This document shows positions 6,050-6,619 of a stretch of DNA of 6,619 nt, in pieces (the stretch's first letter is position 1; each line of letters starts with the position of its first letter). The stretch comes from an uncultured Bacteroidales bacterium (GTDB lineage Bacteria; Bacteroidota; Bacteroidia; Bacteroidales; Bacteroidaceae). The notes beneath the pieces were generated by a model, which worked only from the letters and a program-made list of their open reading frames with translations, was not told where the DNA came from and ran no database searches. The stretch is from positions 1-6,619 of the forward strand of contig CALDKD010000106.1 in the NCBI GenBank assembly GCA_937898885.1. The letters run 5' to 3'. The translations under genes were made by a program, and so were the position numbers.

Positions 6050-6135
6050 GAAACTCGGAGAGTTCTACGGTTGTTTATGTCTAAGTCTTGTGCCAGATAG
6101 ATACTATCGGTGATGAAAGCTCAGATAAATGGGAA

Positions 6136-6173
6136 TTTTACTCATAATAGGGAATAATGAGTATATTTGAGTC
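6136..6173 (+). promoter_or_regulatory. Second copy of the TACTCA/TGAGTA operator overlapping a -7 box
   Basis: TACTCAT (6139-6145) and ATGAGTA (6157-6163) form a 7-bp inverted repeat with 11-nt spacing, and TTGAGTC follows at 6167-6173. TTTTACTCA and TGAGTAT are separated by 13 nt here and by 17 nt at 4535-4567. TATATTTG (6162-6169) is an exact -7 box overlapping the right half-site, so a bound protein could block or remodel this promoter. The ATG at 6174 lies only 4 nt after the box, so the transcript would be leaderless or nearly so. Confidence 0.5.
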
Positions 6174-6518
6174 ATGATACCTACTAAAATCCTGAATTTT
6201 GCCTTCATTATTTCCTGCGTCATCCTATCCGGATGCCGGAGAGAAACCGACACACCCAAAGCGCAATACGACAAATGCCAGGAGATGCTGGAGACCAGTC
6301 GCGAGGAGCTCGCTTCACAGAATCTGGATGAGGCAGGTAGAATTAATTGTTTTGAATTTGAAGGATGGGCTTAATGGCATCCTCAAGTTTATCGGAGGTC
6401 GGACGAGGAGCATTCGTATCAACTCGGGTGCTGGGGAGAGAAAGTGGCGTGCGGCCACAAGACCATAGGCACTCTCAGGACGACCTACCTGTCGATGGCA
6501 GAACTATATTTTCGCTAA
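6174..6518 (+). pseudogene. Broken TPR-like lipoprotein gene (in-frame stop)
   Basis: The first 66 codons give a clear lipoprotein signal (hydrophobic segment, LSGC with Cys21) and then a helical, TPR-like stretch, SREELASQNLDEAG (42-55). TAA at 6372-6374 ends it, but the same frame then stays open for 47 codons to TAA at 6516-6518. That part includes TLRTTYLSMAELYFR, which resembles the start of a TPR and can be set against LFTIARIYRK (95-104) of the regulator at 4640. The order of both pieces agrees with the regulator's N-terminal half, so this may be the decayed 5' part of a paralogous TPR regulator or sensor. The middle (about codons 56-95) looks degenerate, and everything beyond codon 114, including any membrane helix and HTH, is missing. 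The alternative is a real 66-aa lipoprotein followed by chance open frame. Confidence 0.42.
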
Positions 6519-6533
6519 ACGATCAAGTGGCAG

Positions 6534-6619
6534 CTACTGTGTCACGTTGTATTTACCGTGAACGTACAGTTTGACCCCATAGTACTTCTCAGGATACTCC
6601 TTGACAAAGTCGTCATGCT
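6534..6619 (-). CDS. C-terminal end of an unrecognised gene entering from the right
   Basis: Read on the minus strand, the last 27 codons before TAG (6536-6534) give DDFVKEYPEKYYGVKLYVHG and then KYNVTQ. The composition (charged, Tyr-rich, well mixed) looks like a genuine folded-protein C-terminus rather than noise. It converges on the broken lipoprotein gene with 15 nt between the stops and no clear terminator. Family not recognised; the rest lies outside the window. Confidence 0.5.
   Translation of the reverse strand, partial: HDDFVKEYPEKYYGVKLYVHGKYNVTQ

Noticed and set aside
6052..6064. AACTC/GAGTT hairpin just after the regulator stop
   Set aside because: Only five base pairs and no T-tract, so it is not a convincing terminator.
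6199..6574. Two overlapping plus-strand ORFs of 89 and 69 codons after the regulator
   Set aside because: They overlap the lipoprotein frame, have no signal or domain character, and look like out-of-frame shadows; the frame of 6174 gives the better protein-like sequence.

Overview
The window looks like Bacteroidota DNA, most likely order Bacteroidales (gut- or rumen-type). The reasons are a surface lipoprotein with a fimbrillin-like N-terminus, Big_2 repeats and Fibrobacter-major-paralogous (FISUMP) domains; a TPR-transmembrane-LuxR regulator of a type common in that phylum; A-rich leaders without a clear Shine-Dalgarno; and several exact copies of the Bacteroidota -7 promoter box TAnnTTTG. 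The genus cannot be fixed from the sequence.

Layout. Positions 1-198 hold one copy of a 33-nt repeat, a strong hairpin terminator and a promoter box. A small secreted, probably outer-membrane beta-barrel, protein follows (199-672, +). From 673 to 1430 there is no confident gene: an AT-rich terminator hairpin, a doubtful 28-codon helix-turn-helix-like scrap, the second copy of the 33-nt repeat, a GC-rich hairpin-dense stretch (863-1122), and a possible mini transcription unit (about 1209-1408). On the minus strand, 4450-1432 is a two-gene operon: a 48-aa peptide gene, then 19 nt later a 950-aa lipoprotein adhesin, ended by a terminator at 1383-1408. Divergent from it is a 469-aa regulator (4640-6049, +) with a periplasmic TPR region, one membrane helix and a cytoplasmic LuxR-type HTH. 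After it comes a TPR-like lipoprotein gene that appears broken by an in-frame stop (6174-6518, +). The C-terminal end of an unrecognised minus-strand gene enters from the right edge.

How it may work together (inference). The regulator and the peptide-adhesin operon are transcribed divergently from a 189-bp gap. That gap carries an inverted-repeat motif built on TACTCA/TGAGTA, placed just upstream of a well-formed minus-strand promoter, where an activator would bind. The same motif with nearly the same layout recurs just before the broken lipoprotein gene at 6174. This suggests a small regulon in which a membrane-spanning one-component regulator controls a surface adhesin, and the co-transcribed peptide is the least understood part. 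No RNA gene, CRISPR array, insertion sequence or complete mobile element was recognised.
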